This document shows, in pieces, positions 10,212-21,100 of a stretch of DNA of 64,000 nt (position 1 is its first letter; every line of letters begins with the position of its first letter). The DNA lies in contig OZ037932.1 of the NCBI GenBank assembly GCA_964035575.1, forward strand, positions 248,001 to 312,000, written 5' to 3'. The position numbers and the translations under genes are program-made. A model generated the notes under the pieces. That model was not told the DNA's origin, searched no databases, and was given only the letters and a program-made list of their open reading frames with translations. This stretch comes from Rhynchopus sp. YZ270_cl-10 (lineage: Eukaryota; Euglenozoa; Diplonemea; Diplonemida; Diplonemidae).

Positions 10212-10356
10212 GGAAATAGAAACGTAACACTCATCACACGATAAAACCCATTGGGAGAGGTTGTGAAACGCACAACACCTCAACCTGTTTTGGTGAGGAG
10301 TGGCTCTGCAGCGCGGTTCCTCCCCAGAATGTTCAAAATGCGTTGTTTCTATTTCC
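10212..10356 (+). mobile_element. R7 element, 145 bp, with terminal inverted repeats
   Basis: Ends are GGAAATAGAAAC and GTTTCTATTTCC, exact inverted repeats of 12 bp. Between them lie a hairpin (AGGTTGTG..CACAACACCT) and the block AGGAGTGGCTCTGCAGCGCG. A second full copy is 30593-30751. No clear target duplication. Confidence 0.75.
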
Positions 10357-10453
10357 TCCTTCATTTTAATGAGGTGACAAAAAATGGGGGGGAAGAAAAA
10401 TTGTTATGATGAGTCTAAGTCCTCTCGTACTTGGTAGTGAACTCTGTCGCATG

Positions 10454-10490
10454 AAGCATGAATGTACCTCTCGTGTACAGACATCTAAAC
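10454..10490 (+). repeat. R2 copy
   Basis: CATGAATGTAC, loop CTCTCGT, GTACAGACATCTAAAC. The stem here is TGTAC/GTACA, changed on both sides relative to TGTGC/GCACA, which is a compensatory pair. Confidence 0.75.
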
Positions 10491-10895
10491 ATAAAAAAAA
10501 TACAATAACTCGAAGAGACTCGATGCGACAATGCGACGGCTGAATTCTGTATTCGTGTATATAAAAAAAAGGAGCGGAAGTGCCACGTTGTGTATCTGTC
10601 ACAACAACAAAAAAACCCGCCTTTTTTGTCATATTTTTAAGCCGGCGCCCGCCACCAGAAGGGGGCAATGCGCACGTCTGAGTTGCGTACTCTTTTAGAG
10701 AGGGCGCCCCACGCTATGACAAAGAAAAAGAAAGCACGAAAAAAAAAAAACATGTTTTTCACTACCAAAAACAGTGGAGCACTACAAAAAAAAATCGCGT
10801 CCACGAAAAAAAAGAGGGGGACAAACATTTGATATCATATTGTCCTTGTACAGAGCGAAGCCGTAATACATGCTGCTCATATAAAAAAATAAAGA

Positions 10896-10939
10896 AAGGT
10901 TTATGGATGAACCTAAGCCTCTTCGTGCTTAGTCACCTC
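10896..10939 (+). repeat. R1 copy
   Basis: GGTTTATGGATGAACCTAAG, loop CCTCTTCGT, GCTTAGTCACCT: stem intact, loop one base longer. Confidence 0.85.
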
Positions 10940-11051
10940 AAAAAAAAGAGAAAAAATACGTTGAATGAGACATGAAAAGTGCATCGCCTCACAGCACACA
11001 CACTGGTTATCCACGGGAAGGAAGTGTTTTCAGGTACATAAAAATAAAATT

Positions 11052-11090
11052 TGAAAGATGCATGAGCCTCTCTGCTGCACACACATCTTA
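11052..11090 (+). repeat. R2 copy
   Basis: GAAAGATGCATGAGC, CTCTCTGCT, GCACACACATCTTA. The outer AAGATG/CATCTT stem is intact. Confidence 0.75.
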
Positions 11091-11292
11091 AAAAAAAACC
11101 TCTGGCCATGACCCACTGATTTGGGACAACTGGGACATCTACCGGGGGATACACCTAGACAATTCAAGAGTGATTTAAACCAGCTAGGCACTGCGAATTG
11201 CTCTGTCCAGGGGGGGAAACGTCGGTAGCCTATAAGGGTTGAATGGGGCACTCTATAAGTTATGAAGGAAGACACAGAGAAAAAAAAGTTTG

Positions 11293-11381
11293 CCTTGAAA
11301 TACAACAGCCCTCTCGTGACAGTGTACCAAAAAGAAAGGGTTTAAAGGATGAACTTAAGCCTCGTGTGCTTAGTCACCTAA
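11293..11381 (+). repeat. R3 followed at once by R1
   Basis: R3 (CTTGAAATACAACAGC, CCTCTCGTGACAGTGTACC) ends near 11330 and R1 (GTTTAAAGGATGAACTTAAG, GCTTAGTCACCT) starts at 11338. The R3-R1 order recurs at 39022, 45368 and 56155. Confidence 0.8.
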
Positions 11382-11731
11382 AAAACATTGAATGAGGAAA
11401 GCTGAAAAAGATGCAAAAAAAGAGAAAAAAAAAGTTTGTAAGGTCATGCTATCCACACCACCAAGTAGGTCGCTTCTTTTTTTAAAAAAAATCCAAAAAA
11501 ATAAATACAACACACATTTGGCAAATGGTTTCGCTTTGAATGGAATTACCCACATTTGCTTTCAAACACTCGCATACTTTACCCATATCTCGACCACAGC
11601 ACCCCCGACAGAAAGGGGGCCGCAAAAGAGAAAGGGAGAAAGTCGGTTTTACGTTTTTTTGATAAAAGTTAAAACTGCTTTCCATGCAGCCAGGACAATA
11701 ATTCACTCTTAGAAAAAACCCAAATAACACC

Positions 11732-13180
11732 CTAAAAACTTTGCGTAAAAAGAAAGAAAACACCGACAAAAACTGCAACGATCACCACATACGGTATCCA
11801 ATAGCCAGGCACCCCACGGTAATACCAGGCAAAGAGTTTCGCAGGGGGCACACCCAGGGAGAAGGCTGTGAGCACAACCTGGTTTGCTGCCGTCACTTTG
11901 AGCACACCGTGCTTTTGGTATCGCCGGGCAGAGCTCAGGACGTGCGCTGAGCTGGTCACAACCCGCCCCACCTTTCGCAACCTCGAGACAAACTCTAAAT
12001 CCTCCAATAATGGGAAATCCGCACGCACCGACCCTTGCTCTGCAATGGTTTTCTTCCACACAAAGAGCGCTTGGTCGCCGTACGGGGTTTCGAAGTACCG
12101 TGACCTGATGTATGCACCATACATTGCAATATTTGTTCCAAAGGTAGGTTCATCTAATGCTAGGGTAAATGCTCCGGCCACTACTCCGGGGGTGCGCAGA
12201 ATGTCGGTGATGTGGGTGGAGTAACGTTCGGGTAGCACTGTGTCAGCATGCACCATGAAGACAACGTCAGATTCCGACGATAAAGCTGCAATTCCGGAGT
12301 GGATTTGCGCGCCTCTCCCTTTCGGTGCTGCGACAATTTTAATTCGTGAATCCCGCTTCGCTGCGTCTTCCAAAGCTGCAACCGTACCATCCGTGCTCCC
12401 ACCATCACTAAAAACCACTTCACAAATAGAGTCCCCCGCAGCAAGCCATTGCTTCAGACATTCGGTGATCCGCTCTCCTTCGTTCAGGATTGGGCAAACA
12501 ATCCCGATTTTTGGCTTCAAAAATAATGATTCATTGAGAACCGGGTCAAACGCTTCCCGCAGATGCACCAAATCCTCGATGTAATCGACGTCGTTATGCG
12601 CTTTGCCTACAACAGTGCAGACCACCCCAGCCGCTTCCACTGCTGCGATCTGTTCCTTTAAGACGGTCTCGGTTCCCCAGGTAATTCCCTTTGCGGGAGA
12701 AAAGAAGGAAGTAACCTTGTCGCGTACGCTGCGGTGAACCCCTACCAAAACGTAGCCACCGTCCGTCGCAGCTTGGAGTACGAAGGGCGTCTTCGTGGAG
12801 AGTGCTGCAGCCGCAGCTTCAATATCTTCTTTGGAAAGCCCTGGGATGTCTGCGCCAACGATGATGACGTTTTCTGCATTGTGGGTTTTGAAAATGGTTT
12901 CAAACGCAGCGCTGATCTTGCACCCCAAATCTCCGGGTGCCTGCGGTGTGTATTGCACACCAGGAAACCGCCGGCCCAACCACGTATGGATATCCGCGTC
13001 ACTCTCGCCTGCAAAGAAGAGCTCTGTCCCAAAAGCGGTGCGTTGCAGCTCCTCAAGGATCTTCTCTGTCATGACGACCTGAGCATACGCTGCACCTGCC
13101 TCTCCCAATGCAGGAATCAACCGGGTTTTTGACTTCCCAGGAAGAGGGTATTTACTAAAGAGCACGACATGGGTACTCAT
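11732..13180 (-). CDS. Two-domain glycosyltransferase (TIGR04282-like plus TIGR04283-like), membrane-anchored
   Basis: A 482-residue fusion of two families that are usually separate neighbouring genes in bacteria, where both are annotated as arsenosugar-biosynthesis glycosyltransferases. Residues 1-200 match the CofC-like DUF2064 family (VVLFSKYPLPGKSKTRLIPAL, then VIIVGADIPGLSKEDIE, then QAATDGGYVLVGV). Residues 224-440 are a GT2 fold: GIVCPILNEGERI, SDGGSTDGT (258-266), metal site HADTVLP (311-317) and LLEDLEFVSRLRKVG. A single C-terminal membrane helix (about 463-480) would anchor it with the catalytic parts cytosolic. I chose the Met at 13180 over the in-frame one at 13264 because the domain starts at MSTHVV and the ATG follows AACAAAACACCACA. 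It is probably of bacterial origin, by inference from the family. The acceptor is unknown. Confidence 0.9.
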   Translation of the reverse strand: MSTHVVLFSKYPLPGKSKTRLIPALGEAGAAYAQVVMTEKILEELQRTAFGTELFFAGESDADIHTWLGRRFPGVQYTPQAPGDLGCKISAAFETIFKTHNAENVIIVGADIPGLSKEDIEAAAAALSTKTPFVLQAATDGGYVLVGVHRSVRDKVTSFFSPAKGITWGTETVLKEQIAAVEAAGVVCTVVGKAHNDVDYIEDLVHLREAFDPVLNESLFLKPKIGIVCPILNEGERITECLKQWLAAGDSICEVVFSDGGSTDGTVAALEDAAKRDSRIKIVAAPKGRGAQIHSGIAALSSESDVVFMVHADTVLPERYSTHITDILRTPGVVAGAFTLALDEPTFGTNIAMYGAYIRSRYFETPYGDQALFVWKKTIAEQGSVRADFPLLEDLEFVSRLRKVGRVVTSSAHVLSSARRYQKHGVLKVTAANQVVLTAFSLGVPPAKLFAWYYRGVPGYWIPYVVIVAVFVGVFFLFTQSF

Positions 13181-13814
13181 TGTGGTGTTTTGTTGTGTCT
13201 GGTGAAAGTGATTGTGGGGGGGAGTAGGAGACATACCAAGCACACCCGTAAGCCCAGCCAGCAAGCTGGCTGGGGGAACCGTAGGTGGCCATAAGGCTCA
13301 AACCCTCGGAACAACGAGGGGTTTTAGAAATGTGGGAATGAGGGGGAAAATGTTGGAAAAATGGGGATTCGTTTTGGATTGTGCGAAGACAGCAAAAGAA
13401 AAAAGAAAAAAGAAAAAAAAAAACTTCGTTTCCCCTCCCATTTGTATCTCCTTTTTGCGTTTTTTTTGCATAATATATAACCACAATTCACAAGGTTTTC
13501 GGCACTGAAAAAAAAAGGACAGCAATAAAACATTCCCCTTGGCTAAGGGGTAACGCAAAAGAAAAAAACAAAACAAAAATCACACCTCGCTCTTTTCCTT
13601 TTTTTAGAAGCTATGACATGCTCCCCACTCGGGTAATATAAAAAAAACTGTAGCAATTTTTGTCCCACCCACTACTCCCTTACCCCCCATTCCCAGGACG
13701 TTTCGTTAAACCCGGCAAAAACTTTTTCACACAACTCGTTGCACCAAAATAAAAAAACTTGAGAACAATTTATTTATCGTAGTGTGTCCATTTGATGGAC
13801 ACAAAGAAGAAAAG
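13181..13814. other. Spacer upstream of the glycosyltransferase
   Basis: Minus-strand reading: CTCCTACTCCCCCCCACAATC, then TTTCACCAG and a CA-rich leader. The remainder is A/T homopolymer runs with no gene that I can support. Confidence 0.4.
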
Positions 13815-13851
13815 AAAAGTTTATAAGATGACCCTGCATGGCCACCTCAGG
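13815..13851 (+). repeat. R1 variant
   Basis: GTTTATAAGATGACC, CTGCATGG, CCACCTC: the prefix is intact but the CTAAGC/GCTTAG stem is replaced. Confidence 0.55.
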
Positions 13852-13959
13852 AAGAAAAAACAACGTTTGGTATACCATGAGCCTGAAGAGATTTGCATAA
13901 AGAGCAAAGACGCGTTCAGAACGAAAAAAGATAGTGCACTCGGATCATCAAAAAAAGAA

Positions 13960-14006
13960 AAGTTCATAAGATGACAGCACTAAGCTTCTCGGTGCTTAGT
14001 CAGCTT
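13960..14006 (+). repeat. R1 copy
   Basis: GTTCATAAGATGACAGCACT, AAGC, TTCTCGGT, GCTTAGTCAGCTT, with three extra bases before the stem. Confidence 0.75.
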
Positions 14007-14261
14007 TTTGATCAAATAAACTGAAAAATGACAGGCAGCCATGATAAGAGGCCCACACATATCACAAGAGAGACACAACGTACGTTTCAAGGTTCAAAAG
14101 CCTTTGTGAGGTACGACATGGTATCCCCCTTTTCCCCACCGAAAATATATTAACAGAGAAAACCGCCAGAAATTGCAAACCTGTAAAAGATGGAGATTGG
14201 CAAAAAAAATTGGATGTATACGCGACACGTAGCAGTGTGGGGTCACTAGGAAAAAGAAAAA

Positions 14262-14294
14262 AAGAGGAACCTAAGCTGTGCTTAGCCACCTTTA
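14262..14294 (+). repeat. R1 short copy
   Basis: GAGGAACCTAAGCTGTGCTT, then AGCCACCTTT. The loop is shortened to TGT. Confidence 0.65.
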
Positions 14295-14689
14295 AAAATT
14301 TTTGTTGGAAAAAAATATTCAATGTCTACTAGTCCAGTCAGAATGGTACAGTTAGGGGGGGGCGAAATGAGCGTGACGCTCAACATTTCAAAGAATCACT
14401 CGAAGAGAGAAACAAAACAGTGCTTTTTTTTTTTTACTTTCTTTTTTCCTTACATTTTTGAGTTTGTTGATATTCTGTTGATTCAATGTGGCTGTCTTAG
14501 AGACAGCATTTTTCACTTTTTTTGAAAAAAAAATATAATCGTATTGTTGGTGCGACCTAACTCAAAAAAATGTACACTTTTGTGCATTTCTAGTGGACCC
14601 GTAAACCCTTCAAGTGCCACCAATTGCTCACCTTTTCCATCTTTTTTTGCAAATTGACAAACTACTTTTTTTGTCAAACAAAAAAAAAA

Positions 14690-14732
14690 AGGTTGAAGAT
14701 GAACCTAAACCTCAGCATTCTTAGCCACCTTG
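14690..14732 (+). repeat. R1 copy
   Basis: GGTTGAAGATGAACCTAAAC, CTCAGCATT, CTTAGCCACCTT, preceded by an 11-A run. Confidence 0.7.
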
Positions 14733-15116
14733 AAAAAAATAAAATAAAATCACTCATGGAGAGAACACGGTATTTGTACAATGAAAATGCCACCTTTTTT
14801 TTGCTAGAATGCTTACAGATGAAAGAACGACACAATAACCAGGAAAATGGATTTCACTTTTTGAAGGGCATCTAAAAAAAAGGGGGAGGGGGAGGGGGAG
14901 GGAGAGAGAGAGAGAAGATCACGGAGGTATTGCCGCATCGGCAGTACAACAAAAGAATCAAATTTGTCCACTTTTTCTCCCTTTTTTTTTTCCTGTTCTG
15001 TTCATTTTTTTTCCCTCCTCTCAAAAGAAACTTGACCTGAAGCAACTTTTTTTTTTGGTTTTTATGCAACACATCACTTTATTTTTGTTTGTATTTTTTT
15101 GTTGTTTTTTTTAATC

Positions 15117-18100
15117 TCACATTTGAAACATCGACACCAATTCCTGCTTCATCTCCAGCTTGCGGAACTGCTCTGTCGTTCCTAGAAGACAATCCCTCGC
15201 GAAGTGGGAGTATCTGTGGAACTCTTCGTCAGTGGTCTTCCTCTTAAACTCATCCCAGGTTGAGTGGTGCGCAAACTCGTACCAGTTTAGTTTGATTTCC
15301 TTGCTCTCTGGGAACGTTGGTGGGAGGAGGCCTTGTGGCCCCATGGTTTCCTTTAGCCTGCGCACCTCCGTACAGCGACAGAGCTGTCTCTCTACTTTGA
15401 ATGCAGGGTCCGCAAGGTTCGCGCGGATGTAATGATCAACCGCAAGGTGCGCGTATTTCTTGAACTCCTGGTTTGTGGTATGCTGGCGGAATTCATCCCA
15501 GGTGCAGGCCTGACCGTATTCCTCCCAGGTCGTTCTCCCGCAGGATGGATGGAACCGCTCCCAACTCTTCTTCTTCAGCTGCAGCACCGCGGTGTGGCGG
15601 GTCTTTGTCATGATGCTTGAATTGGTTTCATGGAAGGGGAGGCTCACAGTGTCTTCCTTTGCCGCAAAGTAGTTTTCGTTAGATGTGCGCAGACCACTCA
15701 ACGCATCCTGCGCAGGCTCTGCTAATGGAACTAAATGCACCTCCTTTGTTGAAGACGTGGGGGTAGCATTGGCAGTAGGGTCCTGGTGGCCACGCTCCAA
15801 AGACGTGCTCATTGAAGGCGACAGCGCGCCCAGCAGAGTTGGTGGTTGGAACCCGCCCCCCGCACTGCTTCCAGCCAGACTCCGCACCTTAACCGCGGTA
15901 TGTACGTTTTTATTGCTCAGAGACGCTCCAGGAGGGGTCCGGACGTCACGCTCAGGGCTGCCAAGAGGTGGTGACCCAACGGAAGTACCCAATGTGTTTT
16001 GGGAGGAATGCACAGAGCTGCCTGAGTTTGCGAAGTTCGGCAGAGCAACCGGCGTTGAAACAACACTCGGTGCGTGGCCAATCAATGCAATCGAGGTCCG
16101 CGGCGTTGTACGTGGCGTATCAACCATGGGCACACCATCTGGCTTCCTCCCAACACCAAGCACTCCAGTATCACCATGATTCAGAGGGTCGCGAACACGC
16201 TTGCGCGGTGTTTGGTATTGCATGGGTTGGTCATCCTTGGAGGAGGGAAGCGTTTTGAGAAGATCTGTCACAACGTTGCGCACTGTGGCAACCCCTGGAG
16301 CGACCCGGAGAAGCTGCCCGGTTGTCTCGCTGTAATATTTATCCTTCAGCATGGAGGCAACAAGCCAGGCACGGTCGCAGTGTTTGTCAATCTCAATCTT
16401 CTGCCAGATCAGGATATTGTCGTCAAATCCACGAACGAAAACGGAGAGATAGCCTAGCATATGCCGGAAGAAGTCCTTTTCACGGTCCTGCGAGGAACGG
16501 ACCAGGGTTGCGTTCAGCTTGATTGTGTCAATAATAAACTTTTCAAGGTACAGCGGTCTGGTGGACACCCCATCTTGCGCGCCCGCGCTACCTCCACTCT
16601 CCATATCAACAGTCGCTGAGGTGTAATACGTTTTGGCCACCTGCCGGTCCGAGTCTTGGATCTTTTCCTGAGACGTCCGATAGAAGTTCAGCAGTTGATA
16701 CAAAAAGGAATCATGCAGTCTGCAGTCTAATGGCTGTAGTGTGACCCTTCCGTTTTGTACATGCATTGCGGCAGAGGAGCGTTCGATGACGCGCTCGATG
16801 GTGAGGGAAATGAAGGGGTCGAAGTTGCGTGGGATTTTGTTGCAGAGAACGACAGGGAACTCCGATTTGATGCGCTGGTCGTCGAGCTGCAGTTGTTGGA
16901 TCTTCAGAGAGTAGGTGATGTTTTTGTGTTCACGCCTGCGGATCACTCTGATGTCATGCAAGGAGAGATGCGCAATCTCCGTCATCATGTTGTGCATAGA
17001 CTGCTGGACAAGAATGGACACCCCTGAGAGTGTGAGCTTATGGGAAAGCTGGATCTGAGGCGCCACGAACCATCTGTCAATCACGGTGTCGGTCGTAATA
17101 GAGATCTTCGTGGTCGACTGACGGTGCCGGACTCTCAAAAAGACGTACGTTCCATCCGTTGTTTTCCGTTGTTGCAGTGTTTCTTCTCTGGTCTCCTTGC
17201 TTTTTGGATCCAAATTCACAGCCAACGGAGAGCATGCTTCAGTTTGGCTGTCCGTTTGGTAGACGCGGATTTCCATGATTTTCGCCCGTTCTGGTTGATC
17301 CCAGGTAAACGCCTTTGTTGTTAACGGAGGGAATCGAAGCGATGTTTTCAACGGTGACGACGCTGTTGGTGCTTTCGCAGTAGGGTCCTCCTCAGGTTTT
17401 TGCTGGATGAGCTGCTTCGCGAACATCGAAAACCCGGTCCGATTTTCGATAATAAACGGCGGTTTCTCCATACGATCAATGGTAACATACACAATCGACC
17501 CTTTTCGGAAGATCGCTGCACGCACCACATCGAATTCCTCTACACAGTCACCTCGCGCAGTCGACCTCTCTGAGGAGTCAAACAACGACGACTCCCGCGA
17601 CACCTGCGTGCCCCCTGCGGTATATTGCATGATGGACATTGTACGGCGGTCGTTGTGCGTCGTGGTCACGTAGTACTTTAGGTTTACGTCTGTTTCCCCC
17701 ATTTTATCAATCAAAAACGGCTTGCAAAAGAGCGGTTCCTTCGGCTTCTCTTCAGTTGCATGAACTTTGTGTCTTTGTGAAGGAATGTGCAGTTTCATTG
17801 CAATCAGATTATCAGAAAGACCACCTTCGTACTCTTGATGCGAATCTTCGGGGTGAACAACAAAGCCTGAGTATGGACGCGGTTTTCCAGGCACCCCAGC
17901 TCCTTTAACTTCATGACGAATGTACAACGGTTTCAACGTACGATTCATGATAATCCATCTTGGGGTAAACCGGACCACGCGAGATCTGGTCTCTACATTC
18001 CCCCAGGGGAATTCAACTGACAACGCAATGGTTTTCGGCAACGCTGCACCACGCTCTGGGCATTCAATACTCCCAACCTTTCCTACGTTTGAAATATCGA

Positions 18101-21100
18101 TTTTGGAGCTCCACTGAGGGTCACCCCCTCCTCCAAGGATTCTGCAGTACAAATGATCCACCAAATCTTTGTCCGGAGGATCAGGAGCAACAAGAAACGG
18201 ATGGCGTCCTGGTTTGATCCCATCCCCAGGAGACTGCCCCGCAGACAGTGCATTCGTAGAAGACTCAGAAGACAGCTTCATTGGGTTATGCAGCGCAATC
18301 TCCAAATAAAACGTTGTCTGGTTAATGATCCACAGTGGACACGATATCTTTACCATGCGCTCAGAGAATTCAAGCACCAAATGTACATGACGTCCTCTGG
18401 TATCGCTTAGAACAATGTTGGAGCAGCGTCCCTGATGGTTCTTTGTAGGGTTTCTGATCAAAAACGGGGTAGAGAATTTGCGGGGATCGCGCTTCAAATT
18501 TTCGCCGGTAGGCTGTGTGATCTGCACATCGAGGTACATGCTACTGTATGGGTCTGCTTGCGTGAAATGCACCACGCCGTCGGTGACCACCTCCCCTGCA
18601 GCAACGGTTTCAAGTTCATCCCCCTTTCTGCTGTTCCCAAAGATCTTCTTCAGCATACCCTTCTTCTCTTTCGACGACGCTTCATCGCGCGTCTTCAGCT
18701 GATAGCGAAGCGAGAGTCCGGTTAAGTTTTGCAGTGAAAACACAGGAAACAGAGTGACGGATGTGTTTCCAATATTCAAATCTGTCGAAATCTGGCAAAA
18801 ACAGGTGAAATTTGGGGGAAGCGCCATTTCCGCTGCATCTGCCCCCTGCGCCCTGAGTGCCGTGATGGTTGCCTCCGGAACGATCGGGGTTGATGTAATC
18901 ACAAACACCTCCTTGTAAAGCTTATGGAAAGACCCATAGTGGAGACCGAGCACTGCGGGGGTGTAGAGGAAGCCTTTTGCCATATCGCGTGGGACGACCT
19001 TCATGAAGCTGCTGTTCAGCTCGGAGTGCGGTACGGAGACACGCTCCCCGCTGTGTGCAATGAGGTGCCCTGAAGAGAGGCCAAGCTCGACACTGATAGG
19101 GGTTTCGTTGATAACCGTCACCGACGAGGAGAGGAAGACCTTCTTGCGGCCGGTCTCCGTCAATTCAACGGAACAAAACAGCTTGATCTTGCCAGTATGC
19201 TTCGGGACCTCAACCATAGTGGTGCCAACACGACCTACATCGATGACCTGCTGTGATTCCCCTGGAAACGCAACCGGAACATAGTGCATCACCTCCTTCC
19301 CGTATTTGTCGCCAAAGTTGAAATCCACCTTCGCTCTGTTCGGAAGCAAGGATAACGCTCCGTCGGCTTGGTAGAAAACCTCAAGGTCGTACCCGGTTTG
19401 GTTCGTCAGCTCGTACATTTTGAATTGTGTTGACGCTTTTACGATGGGTTTGTCATCCAAAGGGGTGTCCGGGGACATAGCGCGTTTGTCTTTGCCCTTT
19501 TTCTTTTTGGGTGAAACGCTGGCTCCAGGGTCGCTGAAAGCGGCGCCGAATTTTTGCGCATCCTTCAACGTTTTGATGAGCTGTGGGGTGATCAACAAAT
19601 TGATCCATGAGACCCCTACGCTGGCCTCCTTTTTGTGAAGCCCTGTGACGGAGTAGCGTGTCTGGCATTGGATTGGGCGGGAGAAGACTGTCTGCCATTC
19701 GCAGCTTTCTAAATTGTAGTAGTCAGTGTTGAGGAGTACTTTGTTTAGGTTGTATGAGCGGAATTCTTTGCATGTTTCAGAGCGTGCTTCAAGCTCGAGG
19801 AGTTGGATGAAAAAGAGGGGAACATCAAACCCAGAAGAATCCTCCACCACAAGACAGTCGATCACCCCAAGCTTCATTGTAGCTCTCTCGATCACCTCCG
19901 CTGCCTTGCCCCCTGTGGCGGTCGTTGCGCTTAATGTGTCCTGTTGTGCTTTGATGATTGCATCTCTGATGATATCTTCGTCAGCCTGCTCTAACTTTAG
20001 CTTTGCTTTGTTTCGTATCACACTGAGGGTGCTGTTCAAAGAGTTCATCGCTCTGGTTAATAAAGCGGTGTCAGCGGAGGACAAACGGAAATGGAATGCA
20101 GTGGTGTCCAGGGTCGATTCGTTGTGAAGCATTGTGATGGAGATTTTGTCGACCGGTTCGAGGATGTGCGCGACGTCGTCGTGGGAGTCGGGAGATTCTT
20201 CAAAGATGTCTCCCGGACGCATCCGAAGAGAGCCTGAAAACGAGCTTGGAGGTGACTGAATGGAGGCACTACCGTTGAGGGAGTGTGGCGCTTTCTTCGA
20301 TCCTAGCTTCACTCCTACGGTTTTCGGTTTGATAGAAAATTGTGTGAGAGCAAAGCTTGCTTCATTTTCTGAAGACAATATAGTCTCCCCCTTCGTTGAA
20401 GTAGTATTCGCATAGGTTCCTCCCCCAGCACAGTGTAGGGTCACCCCTCTCGCAGGCCGCTCCTGGCTTTCTGGGAGGTGAACCGTCAAATTAAACCCAG
20501 TTTTGCACGACATCGATTTATTTAAAACAACGCTGTTCGCACTGTCACCTTCCTTCCACGCAGGGATCGGTGGTACCCCTTTGTCAATCTCGTTTTTCTT
20601 TGGGGGTGCATACACATAAGCTCCATCTCCCGCATCGACATACTCGTCAAGCTCTCTATTGTATAAATAAAGGCGGGTTCCGGTGATGCTAAAGGTAACC
20701 CCTGGGTCAAGGCGGATAAGTGGTTTGTCACCGACCAAATGAAGTTCGTGAAGGTTTCCGGTTAGTCGAATGAAATTTTTGTGTTTGCCAGAAATATGAA
20801 GAGATTTGCCACCATTTAACACCATATCACAGTGCAGTTCAAAATCATCATCAATGGTGATAACATCAGGAGAAGCGAATGTATCCGGCATCGTCGCTGA
20901 TGCATATGGCAAATAAACGAAGTTCATCATCCCAAAGAAAACCTGTGGTACAACGAGAAGCTTTATGCCCTCAGCATTAACAAGAATGTCCTGGTGGGTG
21001 TGGTTGTCCTCCGCATCGTTCTCTGTAGTGTTCAAAGCCCCTTCTAATCCGTCCATTTGCACAATGTTTCCCACTGAGGAGGAGACGATGGAGACCTTAT

